Below, in pieces: positions 36,346 to 47,500 of a stretch of DNA of 64,000 bases; the stretch's first letter is position 1, and every line of letters starts with the position of its first letter. The DNA is from Zygnema cylindricum (lineage: Eukaryota > Streptophyta > Zygnematophyceae > Zygnematales > Zygnemataceae). The position numbers and the translations under genes were made by a program. The stretch spans positions 271,860 to 335,859 of the forward strand of contig JBBHKE010001749.1 of the NCBI GenBank assembly GCA_037447655.1, given 5' to 3'. The notes under the pieces are model-generated. The model did not search any database and had not been told where the DNA came from. It saw only the letters and a list, made by a program, of their open reading frames with translations.

Positions 36346-37800
36346 TGTAACAGCAATAGCGGATCGAACTGCAGGAGAATTGGAATCGGATCCCTCAATA
36401 ATTATATAACCTGAAGTCCACATATGGGTAATAGATTGGGTTGGTCAACGGTTCAGGGTCGGCACTACTATAATCTGGCAAGTGCATTATTTACGAAGGC
36501 TTGAGGATGAGTTGACTTTAGAGGATAAATATTCTGAGTTTTTACAGAGGTATTGGAGGGATAATAATATAGAAGTTCCGTCTTGAGAATTAAAGGTGTT
36601 TAACTGAGGTCAGTTAAAAATAAGGAGGGGATGATGTAACACCAATAGCGGATCGAACTTGTTTATAAAGGGGTATTTAGGTATTATGATTATAGAATAC
36701 TAAATTTGGTAGACGTCCGCGAAAGAATCAAGCTATTTGGAGTTATATTTTAAAAGTTATAGCGATGGGTGTATTTAGGTGACAGCGTGGGGTCTAAATA
36801 ACAAGTGGGTATCATTGAAACGGGTTAAGGGTCAAATTAGTACCGAAATTACGCGTGTACGTTTCATAAAGTTTTAATGAAAAGTTTAGTATGCACGGTG
36901 GTTCGTTTCGTACAAATTTTAGTACGAAACGTCACTTTCACTTAAGGGAATTCGAAGGAAGTTTCGGGTGGGAAATTTGTTACGCACGATCGTGCGAAGT
37001 CGCGTTTCGTTTGGAGCGCACTTTTGCACGTAAATGTTACGAAGTGAAACGTAACGTTTGATTGGTTAGTAAAGTGCTAAGTAGTTAGTAAGAGATTTCA
37101 CATGTTTTTGCATTGGTCAGTCTGAGTCCTTGCTGATCAATGATTGGCCCAGGTAAAAGCTTGTTAAAACAGAGTGTTGACTCTGGCCTGGCTAGTCCAG
37201 GGTGATGATGGATAAATACTGAAGTGTAAGAGGAGAGTAGACATCTTTTCCTTTGGAAAAGTTTTTGGAAATTCCAGCTGATCTTTGTCCTGAGCGATTA
37301 ATACCAAATTGGAGAAAAGGCATTTTTGCATTGAAATCTCTTACTAACTAAATAGTGTTTTAGTAGTTAAGAGATAGAATTATTAAGAGTGAAGAGTAGT
37401 GGAAAACACTCTAAAAAGAAGGGTTGAGCCACGAGGGTAAGAGACCAAGCTAATGTTATGTGGAAAGAAGCTTCTTCTAATTTAAAGTTTATCCTTATGT
37501 GAGTGTGGTCCAATGTGGATGTGTATTTTCTAATGTGTGGAATGTGTGGTTGGGATTGTTTGTAGTAATGGGATTTTCTGAGAGGTATGAGATCGTGTTA
37601 CACGTACGAATTGAACATTTATGTTTTAAACAAAAGGTGTCGGAGCTGCTGAATCCGTAGCATAGAACGGCCGTACAAAAATGTTTGATTCTCATTCCGT
37701 TCGTCTGCTACGATCTAAGGGTACGGCCCCATATATGTGTAACTTAGCGAACTTACTTTGTGTTTTAGTGCGGATCTGGCGGACCAGGATTTCAAGTGTC
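36346..37800 (+). mobile_element. Ty3/gypsy-type LTR retrotransposon remnant (pol tail plus LTR)
   Basis: A plus-strand frame ending at the TGA 36584-36586 reads WQVHYLRRLEDELTLEDKYS and ends YWRDNNIEVPS, like the C-terminal end of a gypsy polyprotein. It is followed by a polypurine tract (36616-36631, AATAAGGAGGGGA) and an LTR start TGATGTAACACCAATAGCGG. The same LTR start, TGTAACAGCAATAGCGGATC, occurs at 36346, just before the pol tail, so almost the whole interior has been deleted between LTR and pol end. LTR-like sequence continues rightward with a TATA-like GATAAATA near 37211. Its right end is not fixed; the value given is approximate. Confidence 0.55.
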
Positions 37801-38449
37801 TCTATGTCTTTACTCGAAATTGTTACTTAAGTTTGTGACAATTTTATACGTCGACAATACCCATGACGGCTGTCACCGTGTACAATTTGTCTTTGCCGCA
37901 CCGTAAGGGTCGTAAGACACATCGTTATTTTTGAAAGTCGCATGTCATTGCGTGACATCGTAGACGGACAGCCTTACATCGAGACCCCTGCAAAAATAAA
38001 ACCGTACAACATGCAAGCGGATAAAAAAACAACCCTGTTATTTTTTTCGTCGTCAAAAAACTTCTAAAAACTTTTCACTCGTGGGAATATGTTTTCCTAT
38101 TGGTTTTACTTTGCTTAAAACACATAGGCGATGTGGTTTATGATAAGTTTGAAGATGACGTGACAATGTGTCGAAAAAGCGCAAGACGACAAATTTTCGT
38201 ACATCCTAAGTTCGCGGATGACGCAAATTGTACTCTACAAATTTGCGATTTCTTCGTACGGCTGCAACCATAGATGTCTTATGCGCATAAAACGCACGGA
38301 GTAAACTAACGATTTCTACGTACAGTGCGCATTAAACAATTTCAAACTTTTAAAATTCGTAGGTAAAATTCGTACTTTTTTAACAAGTACTAATAAAAAT
38401 TTAATTATTCAATACCGTAAAAAAACTGATAAATGCAACGAACTAGCGG
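37801..38449. other. Intergenic DNA, nothing recognised
   Basis: AT-rich sequence with many GTAC and CGTAC words and no supported frame. It may include the end of the gypsy-type LTR. Confidence 0.3.
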
Positions 38450-38815
38450 AGAGCGCCGGAATTTACGGCGTTTCCAACGGCGGCCTCCTTCTAAAGACGG
38501 AGTGGAGGACAGATGAAAATACGCACGCGCAAATGAAGCAAAACTGCTCAAGGGAGCCGCCATTGGAGACGCCATAAATTCTGCGGCTTGCCGCCCAGAT
38601 AAAAATACGCGTGCGAGACGCCATAAATTCCGTGGCTCGCCGCTCAGATAAAAATACGCGCGTGCAATTGAAGCAAAAGTGCAAAACTGAACAAGCGGTG
38701 AGCGGCGGAATTTACGGCGTCTCCAACGGCGGCTTCCTTCTGAAGACGGAGTGGAGGACAGATAAAAAATACGCGCGCAGGATAGATAAAAAATACGCGC
38801 GCAAATGACGCAAAG
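38450..38815. repeat. Direct and inverted repeat cluster
   Basis: A block of about 85 bp at 38450-38535 (GGAATTTACGGCGTTTCCAA, then a GGAGTGGAGGACAGAT part, then AATACGC.CGCGC) is repeated at 38703-38785. Between them are inverted partial copies (GGAGACGCCATAAATTC near 38565 and GACGCCATAAATTCCG near 38618). The AAATACGCGCGC tail is itself tandemly repeated at 38765-38805. This looks like rearranged copies of a TIR element; the full element is not defined. Confidence 0.6.
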
Positions 38816-40596
38816 TTTTTTTTATTGTCCGTACAATTTTCGTACAGTATGTGACGTACGAAATTTACGAAACAAACAAATACTACGTAGTTTTCGAAAA
38901 AAAGTCAGAATCCGTACGAATTGGACATCTATAAATTTTAAAGCTTCATCGCCAGGTACACTTATACTTCCTCTGACATGAGATCCGTGCCAACTTGTCG
39001 GCACTTGTCGGCAAGCGACGAAGGAAACGGCGTCGCAGCGATCTTTCGCATTCAAAAACGACAAGAATCGTGCGAACTGCGTCGATTTGGTTTCCGCAAT
39101 GATGAGTACTGCTTCTAAAATCGCGAGGACGAACTAAAACGAGTGACGATTTTACGACTAGAGTATCTGTAAGAACTAAGAAACAAAAATATATATATAT
39201 ATATTCTATCTGTAAGAAATGAATGGTACACAATGATTTGTCCGTTCAGAAGCGACGTGACATTCACCTTGTCTGGTTTTCCAGCCTTTGATTCAACGGT
39301 CCGGATTGGTCCTAATTTAGCAGTCTCGACTGCTCCCAATTTTTAACGGCTGAGATCCTTCTGTGTGACGGTTTGCGGAAGCCTAAATTTCCAAACGGTT
39401 GGTAGCTTCCAATCCAACCGTCCAGCTGTCGACGGATCAGATCGTCTCATTGGACAATTCATAATTGTCCAGCTCGACGCAACAGAACTGGAGGCGTCGC
39501 CCGCCCAAGAATTAAAATTTGTCGCATGCCCAAACCAAATCTCAGTCATTTTGTCTTTTTGCGGTAGATTTTGTCGCATTATATTCAATCGCTAAGCTTG
39601 TCTACGGCCCAATGCCCAAATCGTTATCGCAATTATGCATTAGCGCGAGGTACAAATAAAATTAGATTGCAAGGAAAGATCACAAAGATTAAACAAATAA
39701 GAATATACTTTTAAAGTATTCAAGAATTACAAAAATACGCCCGTATTTTTTTTTTTAGATTCTTTTCGACGTCGGAAAATGTAAATGATTCGTCCAGTTG
39801 AGTAGGTCCAGAAAAACTTTTGCGACGCGTCAAAAGTTGTTAAAAAAAATATTCTCAAATGCTTTTGTTCTTCCAATTTTTTTTTTGTTATTTTGCTTCA
39901 GGCCACGCGGCGAGATGTGAATGGTCAAAATTTTTGTCACGGTCACCTTATGGGGGCCTAATATTGGACCATCGTTCGTTTGTTTTAGTTTTTTTTTTTT
40001 TTTTTTTGTGCCCCCCATCTACGGCCACCGCTCCATGGAGCCAAAAAGGGCGAAAAGTGGTCGTTTCTATGGCCTTTTACAATAATAGGGCAGTTTACAG
40101 CCGTAGGATTTAGCGGCTTTCGATATGTACGGTCACAAACTGCCAAATCGTTGCAAACGGCCTCGAAATGACCGCTGGAGCAAAACCCTAATGACGTACT
40201 TCTGGTTTTTGGCGTTTTCGAGAATTGCGTCATCGCAAATGTCGAATGGCGCCAAAAGATTTTAGATTCCGACATAAGCATTTGTTGACTTGAGCCGATT
40301 TTGTCGGATACGTTTTAAGAGACAGTTTTGTCGCGTTGTTTTGAAATCTTCTGAGCAACCTCTGAGCAAATTGGGCTTGCAGTATTTGTCTCCTTCCAAA
40401 AAGACAGCCACAAACTTTGGCAAGCGAAGATTGTGAGCCATGGCGGTAGAAGCTTCGAGGATGGATCTAATATCTGATTCTAGACACGTGTGCAGGGAAG
40501 ATTTTTCGTGGAAAAAGTTTTTTGTTTGTTTATTTAATTTTCGTCCGCGCATTCATTGGGAAAAAAAGATAAAAAAAAAAAAACTATAGTGTGAAC
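38816..40596. other. Intergenic DNA, no supported gene
   Basis: The stretch has several T or A homopolymer runs (near 39990 and 40560) and an AT microsatellite at 39188-39204. Minus-strand frames such as 40262-40552 lack homology that I can recognise and lack splice context. It is probably decayed repeats. Confidence 0.35.
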
Positions 40597-41053
40597 CATA
40601 GTTCAAAAGTAGGTGACCGTACGCCCATACAATATGCCTATTGTATGCAAAACATACAATATGGCCTTAAGAACCATATTGTATTGGCCGCAAAATGAAA
40701 TAAAATAGTAACAGGGTTGAGTTGCACATCGATCGATAGAGAATTAAACGTCATGTCTAAATTTGAAAAAAAAATCGGACAAAAAAATCTTTTTCTGTGA
40801 GTTTTGAGCGACTTTTTATTTAAACCGTCAGATTTGGACGATCTGACGGTCGTTGATGAAAGTAACGATCTAAGAAGATCACATGGAAAGCCCGTAACAC
40901 AACTTACGATAGGACTATCGTCAGATTCGGACGATCGGACGGTCTCTGATGAAAGTAGCGATCTAAGAAGATCACATGGAAAGCCCGTAACACAACTGAC
41001 GCTAAAGGCGGCCTACAAATGGCCTACCAAAAAACGCCTACTTTTGAACTATG
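40597..41053. mobile_element. hAT-like non-autonomous TIR element, family 1, copy B, with 8-bp TSD
   Basis: The 457-bp element has termini CATAGTTCAAAAGTAGG and CCTACTTTTGAACTATG and is flanked by GTGTGAAC at 40589-40596 and 41054-41061, a perfect 8-bp duplication as made by hAT transposases. It has no coding capacity. A block of about 90 bp (TCAGATT.GGACGATC to CCCGTAACACAAC) is duplicated in tandem at about 40829-41003, whereas copy A at 8798 has it once. Confidence 0.88.
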
Positions 41054-41937
41054 GTGTGAACACTGAACAGAGTCTTCTTGGACGCTCCCGATCCACTCGA
41101 TCCACCGGATTTTGCATTTTTAATTTTTACTTTGTTACTTTCTACATAAAGTCAATCCTTTTTTTTGTAGTTTACGGTATATTGCGAATTTATGAACAGC
41201 ATTAAATACGCACTATTGAGGCAGTCACACGTGCTATTTTCAAACTGCTGTCCCATCTCTTGTTCTTCTAGCGGCAAAAATCAATGCCGTAAAGTTATTA
41301 TTTCCGTCGTATCCTGCGTTGACTCTTTGTACGAAACAGTGTACGGTTTCCAGGAACGTAAGAAGTCACGCTGCCACTAGCTGGATTTATTAAATTGTCC
41401 GTTTGTGAAATACTTGTCCAAGAATCGTTTGTAGTCCATGATCCAGCCTGTCAGCCTCAGTCTGACAGCTGGTTCAATTAGAATCCACTGTGCACGGGGC
41501 CACATGTAGACAAAATACGAAGCGACAAATTTTCTTTTATAGCATTTTGGAATTCCGTACGACCTGTGCTTGCCAGGCTTCGTTTTTCGCTACAGGGGCA
41601 CGCGGCGAAGTTCAAACGTGCGAAAACAAATTGGAAAAGTTTTATGTAATATACAAATATTATCGTACTTTATAACCAGATTACGAATAAAATTTGCGTA
41701 TATTGCATGTGAACGCATATAGAGTTTCCAATTTTTTTCACACATTTAAACCGTCACAGATATCTGACATTCTGACGGCGTAAATTGAAAATCGGTTCAC
41801 CGTCAAATTTTTGTTTTATCTGATCCGTACCACTCTAAAAACTGTTACTGTAGCATAAGTGGTCAACATGTCTCCATTCATTATTGAATGAAGCAAAGTC
41901 CATTGTCTACTGTAGCTGTTCAGGGTTTTAATAACTA
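41054..41937. other. Intergenic DNA, no supported gene
   Basis: Short plus-strand frames are present without recognisable domains. The composition matches the surrounding repeat-rich DNA. Confidence 0.35.
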
Positions 41938-42152
41938 CACCGTGATCGTTATTAATGTTGATATTTGTTTGGCCACTTAAAACCTCTTGTCTCCGTACGC
42001 ACTTGTCCGATTTTGGATCTGACGGTTGCGATTTAAAGGTAAGATTCTCACCTTCCGATTGCCGGTCTCCATCTGAAAATCGGACAAGTGTGTACGGAGA
42101 AAAGATGTTTTATGAGGCGAAAAAATATCAGCAATAATAGCGATGCACGGTG
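41938..42152. mobile_element. Foldback MITE with TA target duplication (copy 2)
   Basis: The 215-bp element is flanked by TA (41936-37, 42153-54). The left end is CACCGTGATCGTTATTAATG; the right end reversed is CACCGTGCATCGCTATTATT. The interior arms TCTCCGTACGCACTTGTCCG and CGGACAAGTGTGTACGGAGA face each other around a short GC-richer centre, so the element can fold into a long hairpin. It is a homologue of 11266-11476. Confidence 0.8.
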
Positions 42153-43333
42153 TAGGCGGTCGGATCGAATTTTCAGTCATTATATGCACGTGTGTGTATT
42201 CGACTTTTCTGCCAATGGAGCCACAAGAATAAAACAGAAAAATCCGAAATGATTTGGCACAGGAAAAATCATACGATACACTACAGATTTTGTCGTCTTG
42301 CAGCTATCCAAATAGATTTCTGTTCCCATTTACTCCTACGGTTTACCATCGTTATAGTGCTTTTCTAGTCTTACCTTTTCATAGAACTATTGCTCGTTTG
42401 AAAACGACAAAAAATCTGGCATCCGCTTGTTGTCAAATAATAAAACGACAAAAAAGAGAATTTAAAAAAATGCGCACACGAAGGGTTGGGCTCCATTGGC
42501 CAATTTGGGTTGGAAGTTTCGCTTTTTTTTTTGGAAAAACTGCAAAAGCTCAATGATTAGAATAGCCGCGGAAAATCCGGCGGACCTCTCATACTATTAA
42601 ACGTGTATTTACGGGAGGAAAAGGACAGACTACGCTAAAAAAGATCACCCGCAAATTTTTTGAAAAACTTCTTTAGAAACCTAAATTTTGGATTTTTGTG
42701 TAAAGCCCCCAAAACCAGCATTGAGCCGCGTAAGACAGCCGGAAAAAATGAAACACATATTTTTGCGCTTTCCCAGATGGCCAAAAGTAATTGACCACTA
42801 CAGGTAATTACCGTATCTTTTCATATTTAAGAAAAAACGAAACCCCAAACGGGCAAATTGTCCCTGGAGCCTAACCCGAATGATCACAAAACCCTAACAA
42901 CTGTGGATCACATACGACAAATAGGTCACAATCGGAGTATCGGACGGCTGTCAGAGGAGGAAAAAAAACAAATGGTGAATCGTCGTCTTGAAACCGACAA
43001 AAACAAGAAACCGACAATCAGTAAAACAAAAACATGTACGGTCGGTGTTGAATGTACGGAGTTTAGAGTCTCCCTTAACCGATGATCAAATACTAAAACA
43101 TTATTTATTTATTTTCGTTGGGCGTCCCTCTGTTTCTAACAAGATAGCGACGGTCAACGAAAGGTCTTCCTTGTCAGTTACAGTCAACCTCAGCCTAGTA
43201 GCCACGTGTCCTAATTTTACCGTCTTTCACACACGTGTGTCTACATTAAATGCTCCTCTTGACTGTAAGCCGTTTTTTAATGTCACGATACTTTCCGTTA
43301 CATGTATTTTCACTGACAGATTCGGTACAGCTA
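42153..43333. other. Intergenic DNA, no supported gene
   Basis: The plus-strand frame 42254-42556 and others are unsupported. No RNA gene or terminal repeats were recognised. Confidence 0.3.
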
Positions 43334-44381
43334 CACCGTGTATCGCTATTAGGGTTTAATAAGTTTTTCGCCACTTAAAGCATCTTTTATCCGTACACAC
43401 TTGTCCGATTTTAAAAGGGAGACCGCCAATCGAAAGCTGAGAATCTTACCTTTCAATCGCAGCCGTCAGATCTAATAACCGACATTCGTGTACGGATAAA
43501 AGATGTTTAAAGAGACGAAAAAAACACTAACACTAAGGGTATTTTCGCATGTGCTAAAGTTAGTTGTTTTCTGTCGTTTTCCTCCATAACTCAGAAAAAA
43601 ACGAAAAAATCAACAACCGTACCAAAAAATAAAAATTACCACCGTACAAGTTGCGTTACCCTGAAACGTTATACGTACCGTAGTTTGTCGTCTAGCGCGA
43701 TACAATTTGTCGTTTAACGCATGTCGACCCACTTTCGCGTCCTTTCAACACATGTTCAAACTTTACATCAAATCACCTGGCGAGGTGACTTGAAATAAAG
43801 TCCAATAAGGTGAGCGAATAGGCAGACACTGTTGCACGTTTCGCACGTGTCTGACGTTTTTTACAATTTTTGTGCGCGGAGTACCATAAAAAAAACACAC
43901 TGCACGTTTACACTTTACAACCTGTGCGTAATGTTTTGCGTGCGCTGTTTCCGTACATGGGCCGTCTCTCTCAAAAGCACGTGCCTTCACACATACGGAG
44001 AATGAAAAATATTGGCCACCTATCGGCAGGCGGGAAGACGCAAAACGAAACGACAAATTCTGTGCGACAGTGAAAGGTATTTTAGGGTTTCGACACGTCG
44101 ACAATGTGGCGTACGGACATTATGAATTCACAAAAATTGTACATACGTGCGGAGAAACGCCTCACATTGAAGCCGAGTGGAAGTTTCGCCTCATTTTATG
44201 TACCACTTCATCTATCACAATTCTTCGTACACGTCTACGTAAGTTACTTTTTTAAGTGACAAGTTATTTGCGTTTACATCCGAATGCTCTGAAATATGTA
44301 CGGAGAATCTTCGCTAAAAAACAAAGTAGGAAGACTAAGTTTCGGTTACATGCAAAAATACCCTAATAGCGATTCACGGTG
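43334..44381. mobile_element. Composite TA-flanked TIR element upstream of the RAP gene
   Basis: The left end (after TA 43332-33) is CACCGTGTATCGCTATTAGG. The right end (before TA 44382-83), reversed, is CACCGTGAATCGCTATTAGG, giving strong terminal inverted repeats over 1048 bp. The first 200 bp are a copy of the foldback MITE seen at 11266 and 41938. They run into a second partial terminus (CTAAGGGTATTTTCGCATG near 43527) that mirrors the inner part of the right end. This suggests two elements fused or one inserted at the end of another. The right end lies about 130 bp before the RAP start codon. Confidence 0.7.
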
Positions 44382-44512
44382 TACTGTGCATATGCTAAAC
44401 TTGGGCGAAATCCGTTAAACCCGGTCTATGCAACTTTTATGGTGGCCTTATAGACTCTCACTCTTACATCCATACCATAATCCTCCATCGCTCTCTACCG
44501 ACGGTATTCACC

Positions 44513-47500
44513 ATGGCTGACACCGTCCATTCATGGCTTCTCCCTCTGCCGTCGCCCAACAAATCTCGCCTTCCTTCCTCCGCTTTTGTTTCATCACAAT
44601 GCAAGGTCAGACACGTGCGCAGCCGGAATGGAGCATCCGCTGACACGTGGCACCATTCACAGCGGATGCTGACGAGAAGCGAGGATGGACCTTCAGAAAC
44701 GCCCCCCAGACGTCGTGACGTGGCATCTGTGAGTGATAAGAAGGAAAAACTGACTGCTGACGTAGCAAGTAACAGCTGGATTTTAAACGCCCGGCGGTCA
44801 GCCAATCAGATTGCAGAATCAAGAGGACTGAGAGTGCCAGTATGGCCACAAGGGACAAAATCCATTTCCAGAAAAAAGAAAATGAAGGATAAGAAGAAGG
44901 AAAAGTACAAAGTGAGGAAGGACAAGGCGGAAGCATTAGACAAGGACAAAAACGACGAAGAGGAAGAAGATGAAGAAGATGACAAGGAAGGACGTGGTAC
45001 CGATTTTTTCGAAACTCGCCCTTTACCAATTTCGATGACACGTGGCAATGGAAGCAGAAACAGCACAAAGGACAAAAATCGTCCATATGAAAGAATCTCC
45101 CTTGGAAATTCTTCGGAAGATGGGAGCATGTCGGTTAATATTGACTCCGAAAATCTTTGGGAGGAAAACCCTAGAGAAACCCTGATTGAAAATTCTGTGG
45201 ATCCAATGGTAAAGGAAATGGGGGACAAGCTGGCGGCTGCTTCAGGGTTTAGGAATAGACTGGAGGGGCTTAGAGACCAACTTAGGGCTCAGTGGAGAGG
45301 AAACCCGGAGGACTTTCCATGGGGCTCCGAGAATTCAGAGGATGAATTACCAGAGTTTGTTGGGCGAGGAGGGGGGACTGGGAGAGAGGGATTAGGGGAT
45401 AGAGTGGTAAGCTTTGACGATGGGAGGATAGTGTTGAGGCTTGAGGAGGGTGTGGATGAGATGGATGAGGAAGGAGAGGAGGAGGACACAGTTTTTTCTT
45501 TTGAGAGAGGTGTGGATGGAAGTACAATTGGGAGGACAGACGGGGAGGGATGGGGAGAGCCGGAAGAAGACAGGCAAGAAGGGAGGGAAAGAGAGTGGGG
45601 TGCAAAGAGTTTGGAGTGGAGAGATGAAGTGAGAGCGGAAGGGAGGGAGAGGGAGAGGGAGACGGGGATGAGAAGAAAATATAGCAGGGGAATCCAGAGT
45701 AGCAACTATTCTGTGAATCGGAAACTGGTAGAAGCCGAAAACTTAGAAACAGTATTAGAAATTATAGCTTGTGAAATGGAAGCTCAAACTTTCGCGAATG
45801 TGAGAATGTCCCCTGTGAATGTGGCCACTGCCCTTCACCGCCTGGCGTTTCACATGGAGAGAGAGAAGGTTCCTCTAAACACTCGACTCCGTATCGTGAG
45901 GCGATCGCCAGTCGAGAGACTCGTGTGGACAGCCATGGGAATTTTGGATCAGAGCAAAGCACAGGGACTCGCGAATATGGCTTGGGCTTTAGGGAAATTG
46001 GGCGGGTCAGCGAGATATAGGGAAGAAATGGACTTATTGGCAAAGGCATTGGTGGAGAAGTCGGATTCGCTGAGTCCTCAACATATTGCGAATGCAACAG
46101 GAGCCATGGCTGTCTCACAGCATTCTTCTCTTGAGCTTTTTAAAGTGTTAGGGGAGAGAGCCGGAGGAATAGTCGAAACTTTTCAGCCGAAAGAATTGAG
46201 TCAGTTAATGTGGGCCAGTGCAGTATTAGCTTCTCCTTCTAATTCACTTTTAGATGCTATCGATTATCAAAATCGAACTTCGGATAGTGCATATTTCACA
46301 AATTGGAGCACTCGTGAGTTAGTAAATGTTGCATGGGCTTATGCGGTTTTAGGTGAACTTCATAGACCAGCATTTAAAAAGCTCTGGTTACAGATTTCCG
46401 AGTCCTCTGCGAGAATCTTAATGGAGTCAGAAACGGAATCAGAGCAGCCATTTTCAGAGCGACACCTGTCACAATTGTACCAGGTGGGTCTGACTCTCGA
46501 GTTAGAGTTTCCTAGGCTCGGGCTTACCCTTGAGAGTGATCTGATGAAGCTCTGTTATGACACCTGGCGAAAGGAAGTCAAGCGCTCAAAGGATTCGTCA
46601 GATTTGGAGAAAATGATTGCTTATCATTTGGCAACCACAGGACACACGTGGGAAGCAGAATACTCAGTGGCTGAATATTCTATCGATTTCGCATTACCGG
46701 GGAAGAAAGTGGCATTGGAAGTGGATGGGCCAAGCCATTATACTCGCAATGGAGGTAAGCTTGAGAGTAGTAAACTTGAGTGTGGTAAACTAGAGTGTGG
46801 ACGGATCTGGCGGTCCGAGCTTCTGATCTCAGAATTGGAAAAAAGATCCAGAGAGGAAATGCGTATGAGAACAAAAGGAAAATGATAGGCAAAGGATGTT
46901 GTGAAGTCTTTTTTATTATCTGGTAGTAAAAGTAGACTCTGTTTGTATCCTTGAGGACTCCTTTGGTCCCTCCTTGTTCAGTGTTGTCTAGGGAATTTGT
47001 TTTTATGAGCGTTGTCATCGATCTTATGGTTTTTTTGGTTATGGTATGCTCATCTGTTTCTCCGTGTTTCATGTTGGAAAATCTTCACCTGACCAGTGTA
47101 TGTAAAATGTACAAAGCCGTTGAATTGGTGTAAGGTTTCATTTTATCATTGTAAAAAATTGGTGGTTTTTGACCTATACAGAGTCTGTAAATATTCAAGG
47201 CTAGTGTTAGCAAGTCTATTGTCAGCTCTGAATCTGCTGGGGAATCCTTCTTAAAACTTCCTTAGAGGGTGATATAACCTTGATGGCTAAAGTGGGAAAG
47301 ATGCCCCACGTTTAACCTTGAAGGCAAGCATTTGGATATTGTGGAGTGAATTATATGACCTTACAAACGAAATGCTCTGGATGGAAACAGCAACTTGTTT
47401 TTTTCAACGATGCTTATGTGAGCAAATAGTACTTGGAGGGATTACCCATTTTGGTGTATTTGGTGGCTAGAGATGCTTTGACATCCTTCATATGGTCATG

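Noticed and set aside
40262-40552. 96-codon minus-strand frame
   Set aside because: No domain or homology recognised, no splice or promoter context, flanked by homopolymer runs and a TIR element.
44464-45705. Long minus-strand frames opposite the RAP gene (107-159 codons)
   Set aside because: Shadows of the purine-rich coding strand of RAP exon 1; Ser/Pro/Leu-rich translations without homology.
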